From positions 28,547 to 92,546 of the forward strand of contig NZ_MUIO01000044.1 in assembly GCF_002087235.1 (NCBI RefSeq): a stretch of 64,000 bases of DNA. The letters run 5' to 3'. Below the pieces are notes generated by a model. The model did no database searches. It was not told the origin of the DNA and saw only the letters and a list, made by a program, of their open reading frames with translations. Made by a program: the position numbers and the translations under genes. Origin of the DNA: Pseudomonas floridensis (GTDB lineage: Bacteria > Pseudomonadota > Gammaproteobacteria > Pseudomonadales > Pseudomonadaceae). Positions 28,254 to 37,300 of this stretch are shown here, one piece after another (the stretch's first letter is position 1; each line of letters begins with the position of its first letter).

Positions 28254-28542
28254 AGGCCTCTCGATGGGATAACCAACAGCGCATGAGCTTACACCAGAGT
28301 CAGCATCAGGTCGCCGCCACTGTCCTGTTTCCAGGTGTGAGCATGCGTTTCAAGGCATTTCCTGGCGACACCGGTCAGCTATCTCCTCGCCTTTCGTCGT
28401 GAAAACCGCCATGTAGCCGTTTGCATACAAATAAACGATAACCGTTCCCAGTCACACCTGATAGCATTTCGCATTCACATATAAGGGCGCAGTCATGGAA
28501 GGACACTGCCCGGCCCACACTATCGTTTAGCAGGACCTCTTC
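28254..28542. promoter_or_regulatory. Divergent promoter region of pssA and the TonB receptor
   Basis: 289 bp. A -10-like TATAAG stands at 28480-28485, before the receptor gene. AT-rich sequence around 28425-28450 (ACAAATAAACGATAACCGTT) would be the place for a Fur site, but it matches the 19-bp consensus poorly. No gene is seen. Confidence 0.35.
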
Positions 28543-30732
28543 ATGAACACCTCGCCGTTTCCTTTCCGTCTCACGCTGGTAGCGTTTTGCTGTTCCTTTG
28601 GTTTGCCCGTCTGGGCCGCTGGCGAGACGGCTGTCTCGCCAGGCGGTGCTCTGGTACTGGGCGAAACGGCAATCAGTGCCGACAAGGTCGATCCGCAAGC
28701 GCCGCCGCCGGTCTACGCCGGTGGCCAGGTCGCGCGCGGCGGACAGCTCGGCGTGCTGGGCAATTCGGACATCATGGACGTGCCGTTCAGCATGACCAGC
28801 TACACCGAGCAACTGATCGAGGACCAGCAGGCCGAGGACATCGGCGAGGTGCTGCTCAATGACGCATCAGTGCGCCAGTCGTCCGGTTACGGCAATGCTT
28901 CGCAGGTCTTCGTGATTCGCGGTTTTGCATTGAATACCGACGACATTTCCTATAACGGCCTTTATGGCGTGCTGCCCCGACAGATCATATCCACCGATGC
29001 GCTGGAGCGTGTCGAAGTCTTCAAAGGCCCCAACGCGTTCATCAACGGCGTAACGCCTACCGGCTCTGGCATCGGCGGTGGCGTGAACCTGCAACCCAAG
29101 CGCGCGGGTGACACGCCGACGCGACGTTTCACCACTGACATCAGCAGCGATGGCCGGGTTGGCGAGCACCTCGATCTGGGCCAGCGGTTTGGCGAAGACA
29201 ATCGTTTCGGTGCGCGCCTGAATCTGGCACAGCGAGAAGGCGAAACGGGCATCGATGACGAGGAACATCGCAGCAAACTGTTTGCCTTGGGGCTGGATTA
29301 TCGAGGCGACAACTTCCGCCTGTCCGGCGATTTCGCGTACCAGAAGCAGCGCATCAATCAGAGCCGCAACATGGTGTTCGTCGGCAGCGGTCTGACCAGC
29401 GTGCCACACGCACCGGACGCTGATACCAATTACGCGCCCAACTGGACCTGGACCGAAACCGAAGACACCTTCGGCATGAGCCGGCTCGAATACGACCTCA
29501 ACGATGACTGGATGCTGTACGCCGCCGCCGGTGCGAAACACACCCGTGAAACCGGTATCTATGGATCCCCGACGATCAACGATGCCGCCGGAAACATCAC
29601 CGCGACACCGTCCTTCATCCCCCATGACGAGGATAACAAGACCGTCATGGCAGGCATCAACGGCAACCTGCAGACCGGGCCGGTTAGCCATAAGGTCAAT
29701 TTCGGCCTGTCGGGAATCTGGACCGAGCAACGCAACGCCTACCTGTTCGGCGGCAGCAGCGCCGGCAGCAACCTGTATGACCCGGTTTCCACTGCTCGCC
29801 CGGCATTGAACGGCATCACCGCAGGTGATCTGAACGATCCAGGCATCACCGGCAAGAGCCGCATGCGCAGCGCGGCGTTCTCCGACACCCTGGGTTTCTT
29901 CGACGATCGTCTGCTGGTCACAGCAGGTCTGCGCCGCCAGCAACTTCGCGTCCAGGGTTATGCCTATGGCAGCGGCCCGCGCACCTCACTGTACGACGAG
30001 GCGATCACCACGCCGATCTATGGCGTGGTATTCAAACCGTGGCGCAACGTGTCGTTCTACGCCAACCGCATCGAAGGCCTGGCGCAAGGGCCAACTGCTC
30101 CGAACAACGTGACGATCAATCCCGGCGAAATTTTCCCCCCTGCACGCTCCAGGCAGGTCGAGGCGGGTGTGAAACTGGACATGGGCACCTTTGGCGCAAG
30201 TCTGGGTGTGTACCGTATCGAGCAACCGGCTGACGGTTATCGCGTTCAGGAAGGCACGGCCACGCGCTATGTACGTGATGGCGAACAGCGTAATCGCGGC
30301 GTGGAAATGAATGTGTTCGGTGAGCCTGTCAGCGGCTTGCGTCTGCTGGCCGGTCTGACCCTGATGGACACCGAGTTGAGCGGCACCGCTGGCGGCAGCA
30401 ACGATGGCAACGACGCGGTAGGCGTTCCGACCTTCCAGTTCAATGCCGGGGCTGACTGGGACATTCCCGGTATCGAAGGCGCGGCAATCAACGCGCGGAT
30501 GCTGCGCACCGGTGGCCAATACCTCGATGCAGCCAACAACCTGAGCATTCCGACCTGGAACCGTTTCGATCTGGGCGCACGCTACACCTTCAACGTGGCG
30601 CAGAAGGACGTGACGCTGCGTGCCAACGTCGAAAACCTGATGAACAAGGACTACTGGGCGTCAAGCTACGGCGGTTTTCTGACTCAGGGCGAGCCGCGCA
30701 CGCTGAAGGTGTCAGCCACCCTCGACTTCTGA
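28543..30732 (+). CDS. TonB-dependent siderophore-type outer membrane receptor
   Basis: A 729-residue outer membrane receptor. Signal peptide (LTLVAFCCSFGLPVWA) then a plug domain (DVPFSMTSYTEQLIEDQQAE, VFVIRGFALNTDDISYNGL, ALERVEVFKGPNAFINGV, GGVNLQPKRAGD) and a 22-strand barrel ending NLMNKDYWASSYGG and a terminal Phe (SATLDF). The size and motifs match ferric-siderophore receptors that take up another organism's siderophore. No biosynthesis or TonB gene is adjacent. Iron control is probable for the family, but no firm Fur box was found. Confidence 0.9.
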   Translation: MNTSPFPFRLTLVAFCCSFGLPVWAAGETAVSPGGALVLGETAISADKVDPQAPPPVYAGGQVARGGQLGVLGNSDIMDVPFSMTSYTEQLIEDQQAEDIGEVLLNDASVRQSSGYGNASQVFVIRGFALNTDDISYNGLYGVLPRQIISTDALERVEVFKGPNAFINGVTPTGSGIGGGVNLQPKRAGDTPTRRFTTDISSDGRVGEHLDLGQRFGEDNRFGARLNLAQREGETGIDDEEHRSKLFALGLDYRGDNFRLSGDFAYQKQRINQSRNMVFVGSGLTSVPHAPDADTNYAPNWTWTETEDTFGMSRLEYDLNDDWMLYAAAGAKHTRETGIYGSPTINDAAGNITATPSFIPHDEDNKTVMAGINGNLQTGPVSHKVNFGLSGIWTEQRNAYLFGGSSAGSNLYDPVSTARPALNGITAGDLNDPGITGKSRMRSAAFSDTLGFFDDRLLVTAGLRRQQLRVQGYAYGSGPRTSLYDEAITTPIYGVVFKPWRNVSFYANRIEGLAQGPTAPNNVTINPGEIFPPARSRQVEAGVKLDMGTFGASLGVYRIEQPADGYRVQEGTATRYVRDGEQRNRGVEMNVFGEPVSGLRLLAGLTLMDTELSGTAGGSNDGNDAVGVPTFQFNAGADWDIPGIEGAAINARMLRTGGQYLDAANNLSIPTWNRFDLGARYTFNVAQKDVTLRANVENLMNKDYWASSYGGFLTQGEPRTLKVSATLDF

Positions 30733-30741
30733 CCGTCACCA

Positions 30742-30768
30742 GGCGGGCCGCGCTCAATGCGGCCCGCC
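30742..30768. terminator. Bidirectional terminator-like hairpin
   Basis: A 10-bp perfect stem GGCGGGCCGC/GCGGCCCGCC over a 7-nt loop, between the converging receptor and phosphodiesterase genes. The stem is very GC-rich with no T tract. Confidence 0.6.
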
Positions 30769-30780
30769 CGATGCCAGGCA

Positions 30781-31934
30781 TCAGTAGCCGTTGCGCTTGA
30801 GGATGGTCTCGATGCTTTCACTGGCCGGGCGGCCATAGAACTTCAGCAGTTCGGCGGTCCGGTTGGTGAAGAAGCCGTCTGCGCCGTCCTGGCTGATGCG
30901 CTTGAAGTCCGCCGGGTCATCCACGGTGTATGGGTGAACGATCATGCCTTTCTCGTGGGTGAGGTGTTCATCCACGGTTTGACCAGGTCCATGTAGCTCT
31001 GGTCGCCACCCTTGGCCAGTTGCGATGCCGGGCCGGTGCCGATGGCGCCATGCGCCTTGGCCCAGTTGATCCAGCTTTCGAACGCCTCTGGCGACTTGAC
31101 CTCCTGCGCCGCGTAATAACTGGCCTTGTCCTTGAAGCCTGAATCGGCGAACGCCACGTCGGACTTGGGTTCGATCGAGCCTTTGCCGATCCACAGCAGC
31201 ATGACCTTGGGCACCTTCGGCATTTCTTTCTGCAGCAGTTCCAGGCTCTGTTTTTCAAAGGTCTGCAACACCACGCGGCCCGGCATGTGCGCTACGTTCA
31301 CATGACCTGGCGCGGCGGCAGGGCGTTCAGTCAGCCAGCCACGCTTGGCCAGCACTTTTTTCAGGTCGGCTTCGACACCGGGAAACTGCGAAGGCACCTT
31401 GGTTTCGATATACAGCCCCGGCTTGTTCGCGCCGCCTTCGGCGATGTCGATCACCTCATCCAGCGTCAGGATCTGCAACCCGGCGTAGCTGTCACGGGCG
31501 CGGTCCGGGTAAGCCTTGTTGAACCAGGAACCGGCGTCCAGTTGTTTGAGCTCGTCCAGGGTAAAGGTGCTCACCGGATCCTTGGCCCGCTTCGGGAAGA
31601 CTTCGGCAATGTTGGTGGTGCGTTCCAGTACATCGTCATGCAGCGCAATCAATACGCCGTCCCTGGTGCGCTGGATGTCCATTTCCAGATAGTCCGCGCC
31701 CAGATCCCGCGCCAGTGTGTAGGCCGGGATGGTTTCCTCGGGCGCGTCGAACGATGCGCCACGGTGGGCCACAATCGCAGGCCACGGCAGACCGAGTTTC
31801 TCGCTCAACACTTTGCCCGGCGCCTGCGCTGCCGACGCCGCGCCCGGCGACAGCATCACACCCGCCAGCGCGGTCGCGACCAGCAATCGGGCCAACGGAG
31901 TCTTTTTGAACCGGGTGGTGGAAAATCCTTGCAT
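30781..31934 (-). pseudogene. glpQ: Secreted glycerophosphodiester phosphodiesterase, frameshifted near its 3' end
   Basis: GlpQ-type enzymes release glycerol-3-phosphate from phospholipid head groups. A signal peptide (LLVATALAGVMLSPGAASA) is followed by the catalytic core: IVAHRGASFDAPEETIPAYT, DYLEMDIQRTRDG and LIALHDD. The frame runs to VKPWM near 30966, then reads into foreign sequence and stops at 30942. The expected end (DEHLTHEKGMIVHPYTVDD, DGFFTNRTAELLKFYGRP, KRNGY) continues in another frame to 30781. One TGGA unit seems lost (TGGATG where TGGATGGATG would restore WMDEHL); a 1-nt loss is also possible. Natural mutation or sequencing error; the core barrel is almost complete, so activity may be partly retained. 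Confidence 0.82.
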
Positions 31935-32235
31935 GGGCTGATGGTTCCTTGAATTGAGAAAACGATTGATCGCCTCGCGCACGGCGACGAGGGCGCACCC
32001 TGAAGCATTAACAGCATCGCCTTCGGTACGGCAAGTGGCATGTCGTTCCTCGTCCGAGAATGTCGTGCTCGAAGGCGATGTCACGCAGGCAACCTCGACG
32101 CCGGGCTGAGCGATGAAGTCTGACCGCTGAATGCGACGGCCATATGACCCCGGGCTTTCCATTTGGCAATTGCCTCTGCCCAAGCCCGCCGACTCGGGTT
32201 ACTGTCAGGCTTTTGATCATCGGGCAGGAGTGGGC
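31935..32235. other. Divergent intergenic region
   Basis: About 300 bp between the phosphodiesterase and the 2-hydroxyacid dehydrogenase. In-frame upstream extensions of both genes exist but lack family sequence. No clear operator, repeat or terminator is visible. Confidence 0.35.
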
Positions 32236-33168
32236 ATGACGACGGTATTGGTGCTGGTGGAAAATCTGAATACCTATTTGCCGATTCTGGAAAACAGCGG
32301 CTTCGAGCTGATTCGGGCACCCACGCCCGCGCAGCGTGCCGAAGCCATTGCCGCTCATGGGCAGTCCATCAGCGCAGTGGTGACCCGCGGTCCGTTGGGC
32401 TTTTTCGCCGACGAAATGGACGCATTGCCAAACCTGCGCATCATCTGCGTGAGCGGCGCAGGTTATGAAAAGGTTGATCTGCAGGCCGCTCAGTTGCGGG
32501 GCATCACGGTCACCAATGGTGCGGGCGTCAATGCCGCAACCGTGGCAGATCATGCGCTGGCCTTACTGTTGTCGCTGGTGCGGGATATCCCACAGGCCGA
32601 TGCTTCAGTGCGCCGCAGTGAATGGCGCAAAGCGGTACGCCCTTCGATGGCGGGCAAGCGCCTGGGAATTGTCGGGCTGGGCGCCGTCGGACTGGCGATT
32701 GCCAGACGGGCCGAGGGGTTTGATATGAGCATTGGCTACCATAATCGCACTGCTCGCCCTGACTGCACTTACACCTGGCATGCCACGGTGCAGTCGCTGG
32801 CCGAGGCGTCGGATTTTCTGGTGATCGCCACACCGGGCGGCAGCAGTACCCATCATCTGGTCGATGTCTCCGCGCTCCAGGCGCTGGGGCCTGAGGGTTT
32901 CCTGGTCAATATCGCGCGTGCCAGCGTTGTCGACACCGATGCCTTGGTCGCGGCGCTGCAAGATCAGCGCATTGCCGGTGCCGCGCTGGATGTGTTCGAT
33001 GATGAGCCCAGCGTGCCGGATGTCTTCAAAACCCTGAACAATGTGGTGCTCACGCCACACGTGGCCGGTCTATCCCCTGAAGCCTCGAAAGACAGCGTAC
33101 AGATGGTCAACGACAACCTGCTGGCGTTCTTCGCGGGCCGCCCGGTGCTCACGCCGGTCAACCGCTGA
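32236..33168 (+). CDS. D-isomer-specific 2-hydroxyacid dehydrogenase
   Basis: About 310 residues of the GhrB/SerA-like family, reducing 2-keto acids (for example glyoxylate or hydroxypyruvate) with NAD(P)H. The NAD motif is LGIVGLGAVGLAIARRA; the catalytic Arg, Glu and His lie in NIARASVVDTDAL, LDVFDDEPSVP and VVLTPHVAGLS. The chosen ATG follows CAGGAGTGGGC; the frame is open 105 bp further upstream without family sequence. The exact substrate cannot be told from sequence. Confidence 0.88.
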   Translation: MTTVLVLVENLNTYLPILENSGFELIRAPTPAQRAEAIAAHGQSISAVVTRGPLGFFADEMDALPNLRIICVSGAGYEKVDLQAAQLRGITVTNGAGVNAATVADHALALLLSLVRDIPQADASVRRSEWRKAVRPSMAGKRLGIVGLGAVGLAIARRAEGFDMSIGYHNRTARPDCTYTWHATVQSLAEASDFLVIATPGGSSTHHLVDVSALQALGPEGFLVNIARASVVDTDALVAALQDQRIAGAALDVFDDEPSVPDVFKTLNNVVLTPHVAGLSPEASKDSVQMVNDNLLAFFAGRPVLTPVNR

Positions 33169-33278
33169 CGGACATTGCATGGCTGCACGCAATCCTTGTC
33201 CAGTCGCCTATTCTGTCTGCGTCTGTGCCTGTCTATAGTCGCGCCCATCGACGCATGACATTGACGAGGGAGCAAGGC

Positions 33279-34004
33279 ATGGACGTAGTAACGGGAACGG
33301 GCGAGGACGTGCGAATCGGTCTGGTGGGTGATTTCGACGTGCAGGTCACAGCGCATCGGGCCATCGCGCTGGCGTTGCAGACGGTGGGCGACGCTTTGCA
33401 GATCAGGGTCAGCGCAGAGTGGTTGCCGACGACGGAAACTCTCGATACAGATCGACTGTCGGCGTTTGACGGCCTGTGGTGCGTACCGGGCAGCCCGTAC
33501 CGGAACATGCAGGGCGCGCTGAGGGCGATCCGATTCGCTCGCGAGCGACGGATGCCGTTTCTCGGCACCTGCGGCGGCTTTCAACATGCGCTTCTGGAAT
33601 TTGCACGCAACGTGTTGGGCTGGTCCGACGCGGAGCATGGCGAATCCGCTCCGGATTCGCCGCACGTCATCATCGCCCCGTTGAGTTGCTCACTGGTGGA
33701 TGCGCAGTCTTCGATTCGGCTTGTGCCGGACACGCTGATCGCCCGCGCCTACGACAGGCTCGACATCGAAGAGCGTTATCATTGCCGCTACGGCCTGCGC
33801 CGTGAGCTGGAACCGGCGTTGTTCAGCGAGGGGCTGACCGTCACTGGTCGGGATCCCGGAGGTGAAGTGCGCAGCATGGAGTTGCACGGACATCCGTTCT
33901 TTGTCGCCACCCTGTTTCAACCCGAGCGTGCCGTTCTGCAGGGTGTCATGCCGCCGCTGGTCAAGGCGTTGGTTCAGGCCTGCCGCAGCGGTGAAGCCCA
34001 ATGA
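33279..34004 (+). CDS. CTP synthase C-terminal-region-related amidotransferase-like protein
   Basis: About 241 residues resembling the glutamine amidotransferase domain of CTP synthase but without the synthetase domain (IGLVGDFDVQVTAHRA, FDGLWCVPGSPYRNMQGALR). Nucleophile Cys98 is present in FLGTCGGFQHALLEFARN. The C-terminal motif, normally HPE with a catalytic His, reads LFQPE here, with Gln214 in place of His. Classical glutaminase activity is therefore doubtful. The ATG follows GAGGGAGC. The next gene overlaps it by 4 nt, so the two are coupled. Function unknown; the name reflects family resemblance only. Confidence 0.78.
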   Translation: MDVVTGTGEDVRIGLVGDFDVQVTAHRAIALALQTVGDALQIRVSAEWLPTTETLDTDRLSAFDGLWCVPGSPYRNMQGALRAIRFARERRMPFLGTCGGFQHALLEFARNVLGWSDAEHGESAPDSPHVIIAPLSCSLVDAQSSIRLVPDTLIARAYDRLDIEERYHCRYGLRRELEPALFSEGLTVTGRDPGGEVRSMELHGHPFFVATLFQPERAVLQGVMPPLVKALVQACRSGEAQ

Positions 34005-34357
34005 TGGCCTCGCGATTTCCCACGCCGTATTACGCCGTGGTGTTCACCTCGCTGCGCACTGCCGATGACGGGCACGACTATGGTGCCGCTGCACAACGAA
34101 TGATCGAGCTGGCCCGGCAGCAATCGGGATTTCTTGGCGTCGAATCGGCGCGTGATGAAAGCGGGCTGGGTATTACCGTGTCCTACTGGACTGATGAGCT
34201 CGCCATCCGGGCCTGGAGGCAGCACGCCGAACACGCCGAAGTGCGCGAACAGGGACGCGCCTGCTGGTATCAGGCATTCAGCACTCGGGTCTGCAAGGTC
34301 GAACGGGACTATTCGTTCCAGGCACAAGGTATTCAGGAGCTGGGCAACGGGGGGTAA
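34001..34357 (+). CDS. Antibiotic biosynthesis monooxygenase (ABM) domain protein
   Basis: A 118-residue ferredoxin-like-fold protein: YYAVVFTSLRTADDGHDYGA, AARMIELARQQSGFLGVES-like segment (IELARQQSGFLGVESARD), ITVSYWTDELAIRAWRQHAEH and a Trp/Tyr-rich end. Close to the YgiN/EthD-like small proteins that act on quinones or other ring compounds, often without a cofactor. Its start overlaps the preceding amidotransferase-like gene (ATGA), which implies joint expression. Substrate unknown. Confidence 0.78.
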   Translation: MMASRFPTPYYAVVFTSLRTADDGHDYGAAAQRMIELARQQSGFLGVESARDESGLGITVSYWTDELAIRAWRQHAEHAEVREQGRACWYQAFSTRVCKVERDYSFQAQGIQELGNGG

Positions 34358-34420
34358 AGACCCTGAAACAGAGAATGCGACCCAAGGTGCTGTTTCAATT
34401 TGCGGGGATATGCCAGCATT

Positions 34421-34441
34421 GGGCTCTCAACCCGGGAGCCC
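34421..34441 (+). promoter_or_regulatory. Hairpin enclosing the ribosome site of the MarR gene
   Basis: GGGCTC (34421-34426) can pair with GAGCCC (34436-34441). The Shine-Dalgarno GGGAG (34434-34438), 5 nt before the MarR start, lies within the right arm. If it folds, translation of the regulator would be damped. There is no T tract, so it is unlikely to be a terminator. Confidence 0.45.
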
Positions 34442-34443
34442 TT

Positions 34444-34935
34444 ATGAATCACGACCTGACCCCGAACGGCACGCTGCGCATTCCTGAAGGCCTGAACGTT
34501 CCTGCGCAGGTGATCTGTCATGCCACCAGCCTGCGCAGGGCAAGCCGCCGCATCTGCCAGCTGTACGACGCGGTCATGGCGCCGTGTGGCTTGCGTTCCA
34601 CGCAGCGCTCGATCCTGATGCAGATCGCGCGCCATCAGGCACCGACCATGACCGAGCTGGCCACGATACTGGTCATCGACCGCTCGGCGCTGGCACAGAA
34701 TCTCAAGCCGCTGGAGCGCGAAGGGTTGGTGTCGGTAGATGTCGATCCCAACGACAAGCGCAGCCGTCTGGTGCGCCTGACGCAGGCCGGTATTGAAAAA
34801 CTGCTTGAATCCCAGGCGCTCTGGGAGCAGGCCCAACAGTGTTACGAAACGGCGCTTGGCGCTGAGCTGGCGCTGGAATTACGCACGTTGCTGGCCCAGG
34901 TCGCGGCGGCGGACTACGGCGATGAGCCCGCCTGA
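34444..34935 (+). CDS. MarR-family transcriptional regulator
   Basis: A 163-residue winged-helix regulator: CGLRSTQRSILMQIARHQAP, TMTELATILVIDRSALAQNL (recognition helix) and wing VDVDPNDKRSRLVRLTQAG. It dimerises through the terminal helices. The 86-bp gap to the preceding ABM gene makes shared control plausible but not shown. It converges on atoE. Its ligand and targets are unknown. Confidence 0.87.
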   Translation: MNHDLTPNGTLRIPEGLNVPAQVICHATSLRRASRRICQLYDAVMAPCGLRSTQRSILMQIARHQAPTMTELATILVIDRSALAQNLKPLEREGLVSVDVDPNDKRSRLVRLTQAGIEKLLESQALWEQAQQCYETALGAELALELRTLLAQVAAADYGDEPA

Positions 34936-34950
34936 GCCGCGAGCGGCACG

Positions 34951-36372
34951 TTATCCCGGCATCATCGGCGGTGTGTAGGTGAGCGTGGTGCCCAGTGCCC
35001 AGAGCAGGAACAGCACTAACGGCGTGTGCACCAGCAATTGCACGAACGAGAAGCCGATCAGGTCACGCGCCTTCAGGCCCAATACGCCCAAAAGCGGCAA
35101 CATGTAGAACGGATTGATCAGGTTGGGCAAAGCCTCGGCTGCGTTATAGATCTGCACCGCCCAGCCCAGATGATATTGCAGTTCATTGGCAACCTGCATG
35201 ACGTAGGGTGCCTCGATGATCCACTTGCCTCCGCCCGACGGGATGAAGAACCCGAGTACCGCCGAGTACACGCCCATCAACACCGCATAGGTGTCGTGCG
35301 AGGCGATGCTGGTGAAGAACGTCGAGATGTAATGCGCCAGCGTCTGCGCATCACCGCCCTTGACGGTGGTCAGCAATGCCGCGATCGAGCCGTACAGCGG
35401 AAACTGAATCAGCACACCGGTGGTGGTGGGCACGGCACGTGCCACGGCGTCGAGAAAGCTGCGTGGCCGCCAGTGCAGCAGCGCTCCAAGCATGATGAAC
35501 AGGAAGTTGTAAGTGTTCAGTCCGGAAATCGCGGTAATCGCCGGCTTGGTCGAAAACTCGTTGAACAGCCAGCCTGCACCCAGCAACACCATCAGAATGA
35601 TCAGCAGCGGGCTGTACTCCAGCCATTCACCGGGCCGCGAGCGTTCAGGCAGGGGCGGCAGGTTGAACGCCGGGTCCACGCCACAGGCTTTGGCATCCCG
35701 CGCGCTGTTGGGGCCGGGCGCGGTGGCGTAGGCGACGATCAGCGAAATGACGACCAGCGCCGCGAGCATCACGCCGGACTGCCAGAGGAAAATGGTTTCG
35801 GTGAAGGGGATGACTCCGGTGATCGCCAGGATCGAAGGCGGGAGGCTCGCCGGGTTGGCCTGCAACTGCGCTGCCGACGAGGACAGCCCCAGCGCCCAGA
35901 CCGCACCCAGCCCCAGATAGGCTGCGGCACCGGCTGCGCGATAGTCCATGCGCAGGTCCGTGCGGCGGGCGAGGGCCCGCACCAGCAGGCCGCCGAATAC
36001 CAGCGACAGTCCCCAGTTGAGCAGCGAAGCGAGCATGGAAATCAGCGCTACCCAGGCCACCGCCGAGCGGCCGTTGCGCGGAATGCGCGCCAGCCGGTCG
36101 ATCAACTTGACGGCGGGCGGCGAACTGGCAACCACGTAGCCGCCGATCACGACGAAGGCCATCTGCATGGTAAACGGGATCAGGCTCCAGAAACCGTCAC
36201 CGAACGCTTTGGCGGCTTCTGCCGGTTTTGCGCCGATCGCAAGTGTTGCCAGGGTGACGATCACCACCGCCAGTGCGGCGAACACCCAGGAGTCTGGAAA
36301 CCAGCGTTCGGCCCATGCGGCGCACCGCAGGGCAAATCTGGCTGAGCGGCTTTCTTCGAGTTTGGCGGCCAT
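34951..36372 (-). CDS. atoE: Short-chain fatty acid (acetoacetate/butyrate) transporter AtoE
   Basis: A 473-residue membrane carrier with about 12 hydrophobic segments. Family motifs include MLASLLNWGLSLVFGGLLVR, YLGLGAVWALGLSSSAAQL and GFFIPSGGGKWIIEAPYVMQ. It imports short-chain acids such as acetoacetate. It lies downstream of scoA-scoB on the same strand, which activate acetoacetate with CoA. A strong terminator between scoB and atoE means that it may also have its own promoter in the 215-bp gap. Confidence 0.9.
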   Translation of the reverse strand: MAAKLEESRSARFALRCAAWAERWFPDSWVFAALAVVIVTLATLAIGAKPAEAAKAFGDGFWSLIPFTMQMAFVVIGGYVVASSPPAVKLIDRLARIPRNGRSAVAWVALISMLASLLNWGLSLVFGGLLVRALARRTDLRMDYRAAGAAAYLGLGAVWALGLSSSAAQLQANPASLPPSILAITGVIPFTETIFLWQSGVMLAALVVISLIVAYATAPGPNSARDAKACGVDPAFNLPPLPERSRPGEWLEYSPLLIILMVLLGAGWLFNEFSTKPAITAISGLNTYNFLFIMLGALLHWRPRSFLDAVARAVPTTTGVLIQFPLYGSIAALLTTVKGGDAQTLAHYISTFFTSIASHDTYAVLMGVYSAVLGFFIPSGGGKWIIEAPYVMQVANELQYHLGWAVQIYNAAEALPNLINPFYMLPLLGVLGLKARDLIGFSFVQLLVHTPLVLFLLWALGTTLTYTPPMMPG

Positions 36373-36534
36373 CGTGGGGGCGTCCTGTTGTCATTATTAT
36401 GGGCACATCGTTGGAGGAGCGAGTTTGCTCGCGCTGTTCAAACCCGCTGCAATTTACTGAATAAACGCTATCGCGGTGCAGAGGCGCGTTTGCCTGGCGT
36501 CTGGGCAATCATTGCCACGAAACGGCTCTGGCAA

Positions 36535-36577
36535 AGACAAAGAGGCCTCTGCGCGGGGGGCAAAGGTCTCTTTGTCT
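36535..36577 (-). terminator. Strong hairpin terminator downstream of scoB
   Basis: A 14-bp stem (one G-T) pairs AGACAAAGAGGCCT with AGGTCTCTTTGTCT over a G-rich loop, 11 bp after the scoB stop. It separates scoAB from atoE. Confidence 0.75.
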
Positions 36578-36587
36578 GGATGCCGGA

Positions 36588-37244
36588 TCAGAACGTCATT
36601 TCGATCACGTCATCCGGCACGATCAGCCTGCCGGCTGTCTTGGCGACGATTTCTTCGACACTGACGCCCGGAGCCCGCTCGCGCAGGATGAATGCGCCGT
36701 TGTCGATTTCCAGGTAGGCCAGATCGGTCAGTACCTTGCGAATGCAGCCCGCGCCGGTCAGAGGCAGGCTGCAGCGTGGCAGCAGTTTGGATTCGCCGTC
36801 CTTGGAGGCATGAGTCATGGTCACGATGATGTTGTCGGCACCTGCCACCAGGTCCATCGCGCCGCCCATGCCTTTGACCAGCTTTCCGGGAATCATCCAC
36901 GACGCAATGTTGCCTTCGACATCCACTTCGAAAGCACCGAGTACCGTGAGATCGACGTGGCCGCCACGAATCATGGCGAAGGATTCGGCGGACGAGAAAA
37001 TCGAGGCGCCGATGCGCGCGGTGACGGTCTGTTTGCCAGCATTGATCATGTCGGCATCGATGGTTTCTTCAGTGGGAAATTCGCCCATGCCCAACAGGCC
37101 GTTTTCCGATTGCAGCATGACGTCAATGTCATCCGGTACGTAATTGGCGACCAGTGTCGGAATGCCGATGCCCAGATTCACGTAATAGCCGTCCTTGAGT
37201 TCGCGGGCGACGCGCTGAGCCATTTGTTCGCGGGAAAGTGCCAT
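36588..37244 (-). CDS. scoB: 3-oxoacid CoA-transferase subunit B
   Basis: A 218-residue beta subunit of succinyl-CoA:3-ketoacid CoA transferase, which moves CoA to acetoacetate. The catalytic Glu47 lies in LQSENGLLGMG, the hallmark of the family. NLGIGIPTLVANYVP and GGHVDLTVLGAFEVD are also typical. It follows scoA with a 56-bp gap and forms the alpha2beta2 enzyme with it. Confidence 0.94.
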   Translation of the reverse strand: MALSREQMAQRVARELKDGYYVNLGIGIPTLVANYVPDDIDVMLQSENGLLGMGEFPTEETIDADMINAGKQTVTARIGASIFSSAESFAMIRGGHVDLTVLGAFEVDVEGNIASWMIPGKLVKGMGGAMDLVAGADNIIVTMTHASKDGESKLLPRCSLPLTGAGCIRKVLTDLAYLEIDNGAFILRERAPGVSVEEIVAKTAGRLIVPDDVIEMTF

Positions 37245-37300
37245 GGTCTGAAATCTCTTTTTGTTGTGTGCCGGTTCCTGCGGAGGGAAGCGCCTGGCCC

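Noticed and set aside
28420..28490. Possible Fur box before the TonB receptor
   Set aside because: AT-rich GATAAC-like sequence is present, but it fits the 19-bp GATAATGATAATCATTATC consensus poorly in all registers tried by eye.
35026..36345. Plus-strand frame opposite atoE
   Set aside because: Shadow frame with Gln/Arg/His bias; the membrane protein on the minus strand is clear.
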